From assembly GCF_018437505.1 (NCBI RefSeq), contig NZ_CP072467.1, positions 2,666,001 through 2,730,000 on the forward strand: a stretch of 64,000 nucleotides of DNA. The letters run 5' to 3'. Position 1 is the stretch's first letter, and the number at the start of each line of letters is the position of its first letter. The notes beneath the pieces were generated by a model. That model did not search any database. It saw nothing but the letters and a program-made list of their open reading frames with translations, and was not told where the DNA came from. Of this stretch, positions 54,110 to 62,694 are shown in pieces. The position numbers and the translations under genes were made by a program. This DNA comes from Spiractinospora alimapuensis. GTDB taxonomy: Bacteria > Actinomycetota > Actinomycetes > Streptosporangiales > Streptosporangiaceae.

Positions 54110-54172
54110 ACGTCCCCCAGTCCGTCACGCCTCACGGCCCTCATCGCTGCCCCAGAAACCCCGACGTCCCCG

Positions 54173-55054
54173 CTAGATGATCGGCGGGCGGCCCAGCTTC
54201 GTCATGCGCCACGCGGTCGACCACCGGATGGGGCGACGTCGCCCCGGGTCCTGCCGCCACCCCTCGCGGAACCCCGCGAACCACGGGCGCAGCCGAGACG
54301 GCGAGCGTTCGCGCAGCACCGTCATGGCGACCCAGACCCCCAGGTAACCGAACGCCAACGGCCACGGCAGGTTACGACGCGCCAGCCACACCCGGTTGCG
54401 GGCGTTGAGCCGGAAGAAGTCCGCGTGCCGGGTGGGCTTCGTCGCGGGATGGTACATGACCGCGTCGGCGTCGTAGCGGATGCGGTACCCGGCGTCGAGG
54501 ATCCGCCACGCGAGGTCGGTCTCCTCATGGGCGTAGAAGAAGGTGTCGGGGAGGCCGTCGCCCTCGTCGAAGGCGACGCGCCGAACGGCCGAGGCCCCAC
54601 CCAGGAACGTCGTCACCTCGCTGGACCGACGCGGATCGCCCGCGCGCAGCCGGGGAACGTGCCGGCGTTGGTCCGGTCCGCCCTCCGGGTCCGCGATCCG
54701 GAACGACAGGGCGCCCAGCCGGCTGTCGGCCACGAACTGTTCATGGACGTGCCGCAGAACCGTTCGCTCGCCGTACCAGCCGTCGTCATCCAGGAAGACG
54801 ATGATGTCCCCGCTGGCCGCCTCGACACCCCGGTTGCGGCCGGCGGGAATCCCGACGTTCTCCGGCAGCTCCACCCGGACGACGTCGTCCTCGAGTCCAC
54901 TGAGGGGAACGCCGTTGCTGACCACCACGATCTCCGCCGGACCCCCGTCCGGTGGCTTCTGGTCCCGCACGCTCTGGATGGCCCGCCCGAGCTCCTCGGG
55001 CCGGTTCCCCATCGTGAGCAGCAGGACGGTGATCCGCAGGTTCCGCGGTGTCAT
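54173..55054 (-). CDS. GT2-family glycosyltransferase (rhamnosyl/galactosyl-type)
   Basis: This 293-residue GT-A enzyme has VLLLTMGNRPEELGRAIQSV, IVVVSNG, the metal motif IVFLDDDGWYG, and a typical acceptor-side segment FFYAHEETDLAWRILDAGYR. It probably adds one sugar to a lipid-linked glycan. A short hydrophobic helix near the C-terminus (LAFGYLGVWVAMTV) may bind it to the membrane. Its ATG overlaps the stop of the CDP-alcohol transferase gene as TGATG. Confidence 0.9.
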   Translation of the reverse strand: MTPRNLRITVLLLTMGNRPEELGRAIQSVRDQKPPDGGPAEIVVVSNGVPLSGLEDDVVRVELPENVGIPAGRNRGVEAASGDIIVFLDDDGWYGERTVLRHVHEQFVADSRLGALSFRIADPEGGPDQRRHVPRLRAGDPRRSSEVTTFLGGASAVRRVAFDEGDGLPDTFFYAHEETDLAWRILDAGYRIRYDADAVMYHPATKPTRHADFFRLNARNRVWLARRNLPWPLAFGYLGVWVAMTVLRERSPSRLRPWFAGFREGWRQDPGRRRPIRWSTAWRMTKLGRPPII

Positions 55055-55824
55055 CAGTGCAGCCTCCGCGACGCCATGATGCTCACGAGGTGCAGGACGG
55101 TCTGCAGCGCGGCCACCGCCACACAGGCCACCGTCAGGATCCTGGTGGCCGTGAGGTCACCCAGGATCATGTCGATGACCGCCGCCGCGAGGGCGAGCAG
55201 GGAGAGCTCGACCGCGCCGATGATCCGGTGGAACCCGACCGACGACGCGATCCGGCGCGCGGTGCCCAGGAGGGAGGAGCGCGGCTGTGCGGCGGACTCC
55301 GGCATCTCCTGGCCGAGCCCGGCCTTGACCCGGGCGACGACCACGTTGTCGGTCTCCGCCTTGATCAGTGCCGCGCCCAGGGCCGCGGCCATGCCGGCGA
55401 CGACCCAGCCGCCGGCCTCCCACTCGCCCTGGGCCCGGATCCCGAGCCCGATCAGCAGCGCGATCTCGGCGAGATAGTGCCCGATGCGGTCGAGGAACAC
55501 GCCGGCGACGCTGGTGCGCCCCGTGTAGCGGGCGACCTCACCGTCGCAGCAGTCGAGTAGGAGGTACACCTGGATGAGCAGCGCGGTCAGGATGGCGCTC
55601 CACAGCCCGCCGAAGGCGAGCGCGGCGCCACCGAGCACGCCCGCGGCGATCATCAGGTAGGTGATCGGGTTGGGTGGCACACGCAGGCGCACGAACCCCG
55701 TACTGACGTACGGGGACAGGTCCCGCATGTACAACCGCCCCGCCCAGTGCTCCTCGTTGCGCCGTGACTTCAGGCCAGGGGGTTGGCCGGCGGCGCGCAC
55801 ATCAGCGACTGACGGCTTCGACAT
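55054..55824 (-). CDS. CDP-alcohol phosphatidyltransferase-family protein
   Basis: This 256-residue membrane enzyme has about six transmembrane helices and the CDP-alcohol transferase motif: DCCDGEVARYTGRT, then GVFLDRIGHYL. The first three Asp are in place, but the fourth position (Asp, thought to be the catalytic base) is His here (DRIGH). It should transfer a phospho-alcohol from a CDP-activated compound. Its gene overlaps the end of the glycerol-1-phosphate-dehydrogenase-like gene by 23 bases. With the LicC-like gene it suggests a two-step CDP-polyol pathway. Confidence 0.87.
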   Translation of the reverse strand: MSKPSVADVRAAGQPPGLKSRRNEEHWAGRLYMRDLSPYVSTGFVRLRVPPNPITYLMIAAGVLGGAALAFGGLWSAILTALLIQVYLLLDCCDGEVARYTGRTSVAGVFLDRIGHYLAEIALLIGLGIRAQGEWEAGGWVVAGMAAALGAALIKAETDNVVVARVKAGLGQEMPESAAQPRSSLLGTARRIASSVGFHRIIGAVELSLLALAAAVIDMILGDLTATRILTVACVAVAALQTVLHLVSIMASRRLH

Positions 55825-56869
55825 AGGCAGCCACGCTCCGTCTGATCTCCTCGGGCGGGAGGTCCAGGTGCTCCAGGACCGTGTACCGGCCCGGACGGGT
55901 GGAGGGGGCGTGTTCCACCGCGTCGACGAACTGGTCGGTGGTCAGGCCCACGTCGCTGGGGACGAGAGGCAACTCGTGGCGGAGGAGACACTCACGGATC
56001 TCCTCCATCCGGCCGCCGCCCTCGTCCAGGTAGCGCTGCCGAAGGAAGAACGCGTAGAGCGCACCCATCCCAGCCAGTTCGCCGTGATTGCTGGTTCCCG
56101 GGAACTTGTGGGTGACCGCGTGCAGTATCTCATGGCATGCCCCGCTGGCGGGCCGGCTGGATCCGGCGACCGACATCGCCATCCCCGACAACACCAGCGA
56201 CTCGGCGAGCACCGTGAGGAACTCGTCGGACTCCACCGAGTCCGGGCGGTTCAGCACGGCCTCCGCCGCGACACGGGCGAAGGTCACCGCGATGCCGTCC
56301 ACCCGTTCGTCGACGTGCGTGCCGGCCAGCTCCCAGTCGGCGATCGCGCTGAGGTTACTGACGACGTCGCCGACTCCGGATCGGACGAGTTTCTGGGGTC
56401 CGGACCGGACGTAGTCCACGTCCACCACCACACCGATGGGCATGGTCACCCCGTAGGAGCCCTTTCCGCTCTCGTGCTCCAGGGAGCTCACCGGCGACGC
56501 GATGCCGTCGTGGGACAGGTTGGTCGCCACGGCCACCATGGGGATCCCCGCGAGGGTCGCGGCGAACTTGGTGACGTCGATGGTCTTGCCGCCGCCGATG
56601 CCGGTGACGGCCTCGAAGGACCCGGCTCGCAGTTCGCGGCCGAGGTCGTTGGCCGCGTCGACGCTTCCGTCGTTGACGTGGAAGATCGTGCAGTTGGGGA
56701 GATCCAGGTCGGAGGCGATCTGTCCACCCTGCCCCGGCCCGACCGCGACGGCGATCCGGCCTTCGGTGGCGATGCGCCGGTCCGCGAGCAGCGAACCCAG
56801 CTCGGTGATCGCCCCGCGCCGCACGTCGATCGCCAGGGGCGAACTGATCATGCGGGCTAGTAGCGGCAT
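55802..56869 (-). CDS. Glycerol-1-phosphate-dehydrogenase-like (AraM/EgsA) enzyme
   Basis: This 355-residue protein belongs to the iron/zinc alcohol dehydrogenase superfamily, close to sn-glycerol-1-phosphate dehydrogenases. It has the NAD motif AVTGIGGGKTIDVTKFAA, the hallmark NLSHDGIASP with a metal Asp, SSRPASGACHEILHA and NHGELAGMG with the metal His residues. It would reduce dihydroxyacetone phosphate to sn-glycerol-1-phosphate, the archaeal stereoisomer, or act on a related ketose phosphate. The ATG has GGGAG five bases upstream and overlaps the end of the nucleotidyltransferase gene. Confidence 0.86.
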   Translation of the reverse strand: MPLLARMISSPLAIDVRRGAITELGSLLADRRIATEGRIAVAVGPGQGGQIASDLDLPNCTIFHVNDGSVDAANDLGRELRAGSFEAVTGIGGGKTIDVTKFAATLAGIPMVAVATNLSHDGIASPVSSLEHESGKGSYGVTMPIGVVVDVDYVRSGPQKLVRSGVGDVVSNLSAIADWELAGTHVDERVDGIAVTFARVAAEAVLNRPDSVESDEFLTVLAESLVLSGMAMSVAGSSRPASGACHEILHAVTHKFPGTSNHGELAGMGALYAFFLRQRYLDEGGGRMEEIRECLLRHELPLVPSDVGLTTDQFVDAVEHAPSTRPGRYTVLEHLDLPPEEIRRSVAAYVEAVSR

Positions 56870-57588
56870 GCGATCTCCCGCGCGCGCGCCAGGTCGTCGT
56901 GGTTGTCAACCTCGACCCAGTCGACGTCGCCGATGGAGACCGTGGCGACCTTACCGCCGCGGTTGACGAGCTCCTGGTAGCCGTCCTCGTAGTAGAGCTG
57001 GGGGTCGCGACGCCAGGTCGCCTCCAGCGCGTCCGCCAGGTCGTCGGCGATCGCGCCGTCGATCAGGGTCGCGCCGATGTACTCACCGGCCGCCGTGGCG
57101 GGGTCCATGAGCTTGGTGATGGTGCGGACGTAGCCGGACTCGTCCACCACCACCTTCATCTCCTCTTCGGCGAGGTCCTTGGCCGTGTCCAGGGCGAGCC
57201 GGATCGGGGCGTGGTCGGCGTCCAGCAGCGTCCGCTCGACTCCGACGGGGTGCACCGTGTCGCCGTTGACGAGCAGGGCGCCGTCGCGCAGGCACTCCCG
57301 CGCGGTCCACAGGGAGTAGGCGTTGTTCCACTCCTCGGCCTTGTCGTTGTAGACGAGCCGGATCGACACCCCGTGGCGACGCTCCATGGCCTCCTTGCGT
57401 TCCTCCACCGCGTCCGCGCGGTAGCCAACCACCACCGCGACGTCGGTCAGCCCCACGACGGCGAAGTTGTGGAGCGCGATGTCCAGGATGGTCGTCTCAC
57501 CGTCGACCGGGACCAATGCCTTGGGCAATGTGTCGGTGTATGGCCGCAAGCGCCGGCCCGCTCCCGCAGCGAGAACCAGTCCAAGCAT
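56857..57588 (-). CDS. LicC-like CTP-type nucleotidyltransferase
   Basis: This 243-residue enzyme starts MLGLVLAAGAGRRLRPYTD, the nucleotide-binding loop of sugar/phosphopolyol nucleotidyltransferases, and has WNNAYSLWTARE, LLVNGDTVHP, EEEMKVVVDESG and the metal-binding end VDWVEVDNHDDLARA. These match phosphocholine cytidylyltransferase (LicC) and inositol-1-phosphate cytidylyltransferase types. With the next two genes it probably makes a CDP-polyol. The ATG has GAGGAG eight bases upstream. Confidence 0.88.
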   Translation of the reverse strand: MLGLVLAAGAGRRLRPYTDTLPKALVPVDGETTILDIALHNFAVVGLTDVAVVVGYRADAVEERKEAMERRHGVSIRLVYNDKAEEWNNAYSLWTARECLRDGALLVNGDTVHPVGVERTLLDADHAPIRLALDTAKDLAEEEMKVVVDESGYVRTITKLMDPATAAGEYIGATLIDGAIADDLADALEATWRRDPQLYYEDGYQELVNRGGKVATVSIGDVDWVEVDNHDDLARAREIACRY

Positions 57589-57646
57589 CGGGTCAACTCC
57601 TCGTCGGTGTTGAATGAGGGGGCGGCGTGTCCACACCGCCGATGTT

Positions 57647-58261
57647 CTATGCCTCCGTGGCGTTGGTCGAGGGGACGCGCACCGCGGAGGAGGACAGCAG
57701 CCATCGAGCCGCGGTCCATCCGTGGAGTGTCCACAGGTAGCACGTGAGCAGCACCCAGACGAGCGGCAACCATCCCAGCATCCCGCCCAGGGCGAGCAGC
57801 AGCATGCGGCCGTCCCATCCCAGCGCCGCCAAACCGATCCACGGCGCAGGGCACTCCCGGGAACGCAACCCGTCCACCACCCCACTGTGCAGAGTGACCA
57901 ACGCACCCAACAACAGCAGCACAAGCGGACCGGGGACCGCGAACCCGTAACCCAGAGCAACCACGTAGAGGTACTCCGTACCACGCAGGATAGGCGCTAC
58001 CAGCCAGTCCCAGCGCCCGTCGTGCCGGTGCCCCACGCCCACACCCGCCACGAGCAGGGCGACGACCGGCGCCAGCAGCGTCGTTCCGGACAGGTGGCCG
58101 AAGCCGGCGACGGCGAGGGAGACCGTGACGAGCGCCCCTACGACGGTGGGGAGCAGTGGTGGAAGTCCACCGCCGGCGAGCCGCCCCAGGGACTGGCTCA
58201 GGTAGCCGTCGTCCCGGGTGATCCGGGGGTCGACGTCGGGCTCCTCAATCCGCTGGATCAT
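57647..58261 (-). CDS. Polytopic membrane protein (DUF5941-like)
   Basis: This 204-residue protein has five to six hydrophobic helices. It contains GRWDWLVAPILRGTEYLYVV, HSGVVDGLRSRECPAPWIG and ALGWDGRMLLLALGG, which I link to DUF5941 proteins of actinomycete glycopolymer clusters; that match is from memory and tentative. Its ATG lies 17 bases inside the end of the preceding gene. In some relatives such regions may be parts of one longer protein, so the two genes could be a split version. Confidence 0.65.
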   Translation of the reverse strand: MIQRIEEPDVDPRITRDDGYLSQSLGRLAGGGLPPLLPTVVGALVTVSLAVAGFGHLSGTTLLAPVVALLVAGVGVGHRHDGRWDWLVAPILRGTEYLYVVALGYGFAVPGPLVLLLLGALVTLHSGVVDGLRSRECPAPWIGLAALGWDGRMLLLALGGMLGWLPLVWVLLTCYLWTLHGWTAARWLLSSSAVRVPSTNATEA

Positions 58262-59171
58262 CGGCCGTCCCCTCGGTTGGTTCGGGATCCGCGAACTCCA
58301 CGACGGTCGCGAGGACCGCCAACACTCCCAGTGCGATGAACGTCACGATGGCGTTGCCGAAGATGGTCGTGAGGGCGATGAGGGCGAACCGGTCCCGTTG
58401 GCCGACCGCGCGCAGTCGGGACCCTCGGCGGACGCCCGCGGACACGACACTACGAACGGGGCGGGTGACGGAACCGCACCAGCGGGCCAGTCGTGACCGG
58501 CGTGGGCGCGGGCCCACGGGCCCGCGCAGCAGCTCCGTGGTCAGGGTCGCGTCCCGCCTCCCAGGGTCCCGCGGCCGGCTGGGATCCAACCGCACCACCA
58601 CGGGGTCGACGCTCGGGTCGACCATCCGGCGTGGGCGGGTGGGGCGGGTCAGTCGGGTCGGGCTGGGCGGAGCGGCCAGGCCCTCCGTCTCGATGGTCGT
58701 GGTCGCGGGCTCCTCTCGTCCCTGGACCCACCGGGCGCCACGGACCGACTCCCGCACGCCGTGCAGCCCGTAGGTGACGGCGGCCAGCAACCACACGTGG
58801 TCGAACCCGGCCGCCACTCCACCCAGTCCCACACCGATCAGGACCGGCAGCTCCCGGACGTGGCCCAGGAGCCCCGTCATCCACGGGTCGAGCACCTCGC
58901 TCCGGTCGCGCACCATGTCCAGCGTGGCGTCGGTGAGGAGCACGACGAAGAGCGCCAGCGAACCGATGATCGCCCCGAGGAGGTCACCACCGGAGAACCA
59001 GACACCGGCCAGCCCAGCGAAGATCACGCCGCAGGCGGCGAGGCGCACGACGCCCGGCGCTTCGTACCACGGAACGAGTCGACGGGCCCGCGCCATGAGA
59101 CGGACGAGCGGACGCATTGGGTCGAGACTGATCACACCGGCGACGACGAACCTCCCGAAATCCCAGGTCAT
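58245..59171 (-). CDS. Membrane protein of the CDP-polyol cluster
   Basis: This 308-residue protein has about four to five transmembrane helices in two groups, separated by a basic Pro/Arg/Thr-rich cytoplasmic loop (about 165-255). LFVVLLTDATLDMVRDRSEV and AAVTYGLHGVRESVRGARW are its clearest segments; I know no family with certainty. No ribosome site is visible; TATTCT lies five bases before the ATG, so the mRNA may be leaderless. It overlaps the next gene by 17 bases. It begins the second part of the leftward cluster. Confidence 0.65.
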   Translation of the reverse strand: MTWDFGRFVVAGVISLDPMRPLVRLMARARRLVPWYEAPGVVRLAACGVIFAGLAGVWFSGGDLLGAIIGSLALFVVLLTDATLDMVRDRSEVLDPWMTGLLGHVRELPVLIGVGLGGVAAGFDHVWLLAAVTYGLHGVRESVRGARWVQGREEPATTTIETEGLAAPPSPTRLTRPTRPRRMVDPSVDPVVVRLDPSRPRDPGRRDATLTTELLRGPVGPRPRRSRLARWCGSVTRPVRSVVSAGVRRGSRLRAVGQRDRFALIALTTIFGNAIVTFIALGVLAVLATVVEFADPEPTEGTADDPAD

Positions 59172-59382
59172 CCCCAAGAATAGGGACAAAAACCCGGATG
59201 GGTAGTCGATTGATCACCGCGTGTCGCGAATGTCGGTGTATCGGTCCGGTGGGACGGACCAAGTAGTCAGTGCGAATCCCCTGGAGCGCCGGAGTGGGCC
59301 GCGCGCGACACCGACGCCGCGCGCGGCCGAAAGCGCCCACCCCCACACTCACGGTGTCGGAGCGCGGGGGTGGGCGCGACGG

Positions 59383-60453
59383 TCAGGCTCCTGCCGGTCC
59401 GCCCTGCTGGGTGCCGGGGCGGGGGATGTTCCACGGGCGGTCCTCACCGAACACCGACTTCGAGGTGTCGACGGCCGGTGTCTCCCGCTGCGCGTGGTCC
59501 TGCTCGTGGGCACCCGCCACCGGCGCGTCCGGGGCGTCGGCCGGCGCGGTGTCCAGCGACACCGCGTCCGACGGAGCGGGGTCGCGCGGCGCGTCCGCCT
59601 CAGGAGCGGCCTCGGCCGGCGCGGCCTCCTGGGCTCCCTCCTCCGGCGGCTTCTTCTTCTTTTTCTTCTTCGCCTTCTTCGCGTCCATCTCCGCCTGGGT
59701 GTCGGCGTTGTAGGCGGCGAGAGCGGCATCCAGGTCGGCGTCCAGCGCCAACGTGCCGCCCTTGATGTAGAGGCCGCGGTTACAGAACCGCTTCAGGTCG
59801 TTCTCGTTGTGCGACACCAGCACCATCGTGCGGTTGTTGCTCAACATCTGGTTGATGGCCTCGTAGCACTTCTTCTTGAAGGCCTTGTCGCCCACCGCGA
59901 GCACCTCGTCCACCAACATGATGGGGTGCTCCAGTTGGGAGATGAGGGAGAAGCCGAGCCGCACCTTCATACCGCTGGAGTAGTGGCGCACCGGAGTGTC
60001 GATGAACCGCTCCTCCAGCTCCGCGAACTCGATGATGCTCTGGAAGCGTTCGTCGAGCTGCTTCTCGGTCATGCCGTGCAGCGAACCGACGAGGTACACG
60101 TTCTCCCGCCCGGTCAACTGGTCGTTGAACCCGGCGCGCAGCTCCAACAGCGGTGCGACCTTGCCGCGCACCGTGACGGCGCCCTCGTCGGGGATGAGGA
60201 CGCCCGCGATCAACTTCAGCAGGGTCGACTTACCGGTGCCGTTCTTGCCGACGATGCCGACACAGTCCCCGCGCGCCACGTCGAAAGAGACGTCGCGCAG
60301 CGGCCAGAAGTCGTTGCCCTGGGCGTTGGGGTCACGCTTGGAACCGTGGATGAACATCTCGCGGAGACTACGCTTTCGGCGTCGATTCACCGCGAACTTG
60401 ACGCCGAGCCCCTTCGCTTCGATCGCCGGGGTCTCGGCGGCCTGTTGCGCCAT
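59383..60453 (-). CDS. ABC-2 exporter ATPase (TagH/Wzt type) with Lys tract
   Basis: This 356-residue ATPase has Walker A GIVGKNGTGKSTLLKL, the Q-loop region, the signature YSSGMKVRLGFSL, Walker B IMLVDEVLAVGD and the switch His in LVSHNENDL, the order of glycopolymer exporters. After about residue 255 comes a run of lysines (KKKKKKK) and an acidic Ala/Pro/Asp tail of about 90 residues, an extension without a carbohydrate-binding domain. It starts one base after the permease stop, so the two form one transporter. Confidence 0.93.
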   Translation of the reverse strand: MAQQAAETPAIEAKGLGVKFAVNRRRKRSLREMFIHGSKRDPNAQGNDFWPLRDVSFDVARGDCVGIVGKNGTGKSTLLKLIAGVLIPDEGAVTVRGKVAPLLELRAGFNDQLTGRENVYLVGSLHGMTEKQLDERFQSIIEFAELEERFIDTPVRHYSSGMKVRLGFSLISQLEHPIMLVDEVLAVGDKAFKKKCYEAINQMLSNNRTMVLVSHNENDLKRFCNRGLYIKGGTLALDADLDAALAAYNADTQAEMDAKKAKKKKKKKPPEEGAQEAAPAEAAPEADAPRDPAPSDAVSLDTAPADAPDAPVAGAHEQDHAQRETPAVDTSKSVFGEDRPWNIPRPGTQQGGPAGA

Positions 60454-60454
60454 G

Positions 60455-61297
60455 TCACAACTCCTTCAGGACGCTCATCTCCAAGCGGCGGAATGTCCAG
60501 TATCCGATGATCAGCATCAGCAGCGCCCCTCCGAAGGCGGAGGAGAGCGCCAGGGTAGTGGGTAGCAGTTCCGGGAAGTCGGAGAACCACACCGCGCGGT
60601 GCATCTCGAAGATGCCCAACAGTGGGTTCAACTGATAGACCACCGTCGCCCATTCCGGGACGTTCAGATGATCGCCCCCGAGGACCAAACTCGCTGGGTA
60701 CAGGATCGCCGAACCGTAGAACAGGACCCTGCTCAGGATACGGACCATACGCTCCACGTCACGGATCAGGACGTTGACCGGGGCGAAGAAGAGCGTCATG
60801 CCCAGGGTGAACACGTACTGGGTGACGATCGCGGCCGGCAGCCACAACAGCCATCCCTGCAGCTTCCAGTCACCACCCAGGAGCAACGCGAAGCCCACGA
60901 GCACCGGGAGGGTGAGCAGGTACTCGACGAACTTCGCGGTGACCGTGGCGATCGGGAAGATCTCGCGCGGGACCTTCATGGTCGTGATCAGCTTGGCGTG
61001 CTGGATCATCGCCTTGGGCGCCTCGCTCAGGGAGGCACCGAACGACTGCCACGCCAGGATCCCGGCCACCAGGAACAGCAGGAATCCGCCGGAGTCGCTG
61101 GCCTCCTCCGGCATGCCACGGTCCGCGTTCAGCACCATGCCGAACACGAAGAAGTACACGGCGGCCATCGCCATGGGCTCCAACATCGACCAGGCGTAGC
61201 CGAGTACGGAGCTCTGGTACTTGACCTTGAGGTCGCGCCGCACCAGGAGACCGATGACCCGGCGGTTCTGCCAGATCGACACCAGCCGGGACGGCAT
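60455..61297 (-). CDS. ABC-2 exporter permease (TagG/Wzm type)
   Basis: This 280-residue permease has an amphipathic N-terminus (VIGLLVRRDLKVKYQSSVLG) and six transmembrane helices, with YAWSMLEPMAMAAVYFFVFG and YGSAILYPASL, typical of exporters of teichoic acids and O-polysaccharides. The ATG chosen has AGGAGGTGGGG directly upstream; a second in-frame ATG 19 codons earlier (61354) has no good site. It leads the leftward cluster from here to 53.3 kb, with a 211-base break after the ATPase. Confidence 0.93.
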   Translation of the reverse strand: MPSRLVSIWQNRRVIGLLVRRDLKVKYQSSVLGYAWSMLEPMAMAAVYFFVFGMVLNADRGMPEEASDSGGFLLFLVAGILAWQSFGASLSEAPKAMIQHAKLITTMKVPREIFPIATVTAKFVEYLLTLPVLVGFALLLGGDWKLQGWLLWLPAAIVTQYVFTLGMTLFFAPVNVLIRDVERMVRILSRVLFYGSAILYPASLVLGGDHLNVPEWATVVYQLNPLLGIFEMHRAVWFSDFPELLPTTLALSSAFGGALLMLIIGYWTFRRLEMSVLKEL

Positions 61298-61717
61298 CCC
61301 CACCTCCTGGACGGTCGTGTTCAACTGGTCGCGTGCCACCGGCTTCAATCCCATCCATCGCAAGGAGCCCGAACCAGAACCACGGCCGGGCGGACGACGA
61401 CTGCGCAGGTCTGTGGTGCGGGGGCGGGAAATCCGCGATCACACCGCGATACGACCAGCAGCGGCGCGCCCGATACCCGGATTCCAACCCCGCGCCGCAC
61501 GCCGGGGGACCTCTCCGTTCGGGCGTCCTAAGCGTACCCGGATACGGGGGGCCTCCCGACACCCCTGTTCCGTCGCGACGTCGAGAACGCGACCGAACAG
61601 AGACCAGAGCGTGGCATAACCCCGGGGCCGATACTACGCTCGGCGGGGGTACAGGACGGGAATTCGGCCCACCGAGCCCATGCACATTTCGTGAACACCC
61701 ACCTCATGGAGATCGCG
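61298..61717. promoter_or_regulatory. Divergent promoter region between the exporter and GDPD genes
   Basis: About 420 bases without a gene. TACGCT hexamers fit the -10 pattern on the minus strand (61531-61536) for the exporter and on the plus strand (61635-61640) for the GDPD gene; no good -35 boxes are seen. Nothing else stands out. Confidence 0.4.
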
Positions 61718-62485
61718 ATGCTCTTCGACGTCCCCGAGGTCATCGGCCACCGCGGCGCGGGCCGCGGCAACGGCAGCACCGGTGACGTACGAGAGAACAC
61801 CCCGGAGTCGTTCCAGACCGCCGTACGCCAGGGCGCCGACTGGATCGAGCTCGACGTGCATCGCAGCGCGGAGGGGACCCTGTTCCTGCACCACGACGGC
61901 GCGCTCCCCGACGGCCGGGCCATCGTGCGCCTCGCCGACGACGACTGCCGCGCCGCCGGACTGTTCACCCTGGACGAGGGGCTGGAGGCCATCCCGGCGG
62001 ACTTCCCTCTCAACATCGAGGTCAAGTCGGTGATGGAGGACGCCTCCGACAGCCCCGAGCGGCGGACGGTCGCCCTGGCCCTCCCCTACCTGGCCCGCGA
62101 GGCGCGGCGCCGACGCCTGTTCCCCTCTTCGTTCGACCCCGGGGTCGTACTCGCCGTCCGGACCGCGCTGCCACACCTGACCGTGGGGTGGATGGCCTGG
62201 GTCCGTGGACCGCTCGACCTCGTGGTTCCCGGCGCCGCCGGCCTGGGCTGCTCGGCCGTGGGCGTCGACTACCGATCGCTCGGACTACCGGACGGGCCGG
62301 TCCCCGCGCACCGCGGCATCTCCGATGTGCTGGAGATCGCACACGACGCCGGGATGCAGGCCTACGCCTGGAACCCCGACCCCGCGAGCGCCGCGGCCCT
62401 CGTCCGCGCCGGCTTCGACGCCGTCTGCGTGGACGACGTCCCGGGGACGCTCGACGAGCTGAGGGCCACCCCGGACGCCACCTGA
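61718..62485 (+). CDS. Glycerophosphodiester phosphodiesterase family protein
   Basis: This 255-residue TIM-barrel protein has PEVIGHRGAGRGN with the first catalytic His, RENTPESFQTAVRQGADWIELDVH with the metal-binding acids, the second His in LFLHHDG, INIEVK-like NIEVKS, and the C-terminal YAWNPDPASAAALVRAGFDAV. No signal peptide is present, so it is probably cytoplasmic and breaks glycerophosphodiesters to glycerol-3-phosphate. The internal ATG with GGAG six bases upstream is chosen; earlier starts add up to nine residues. It stands next to the glycopolymer cluster and may act on related phosphopolyols. Confidence 0.9.
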   Translation: MLFDVPEVIGHRGAGRGNGSTGDVRENTPESFQTAVRQGADWIELDVHRSAEGTLFLHHDGALPDGRAIVRLADDDCRAAGLFTLDEGLEAIPADFPLNIEVKSVMEDASDSPERRTVALALPYLAREARRRRLFPSSFDPGVVLAVRTALPHLTVGWMAWVRGPLDLVVPGAAGLGCSAVGVDYRSLGLPDGPVPAHRGISDVLEIAHDAGMQAYAWNPDPASAAALVRAGFDAVCVDDVPGTLDELRATPDAT

Positions 62486-62694
62486 GTCGCGGTAGGCCCT
62501 ACCCGGCCGCCCCGGAAGTCCGCCAGGGACCACGTGTCCCTCTCGGCATCACGCCCACCGTCAACTCCTCAGCGCGCGGGCTACCGGCCACTCTTCTGGT
62601 TGCGGGCCGGCGCTCGGGGTGTCACTGCCGTTCGGGACGATTCGCCCTAATGTGGGCTCCGGCACCACGAGCCGGCGCCACGGAAGGGACAGCC

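Noticed and set aside
57647-59171. A frameshift splitting one longer membrane protein
   Set aside because: Each gene has its own start and the 17-base overlap is like other couplings here; without an alignment to homologues a split cannot be claimed.
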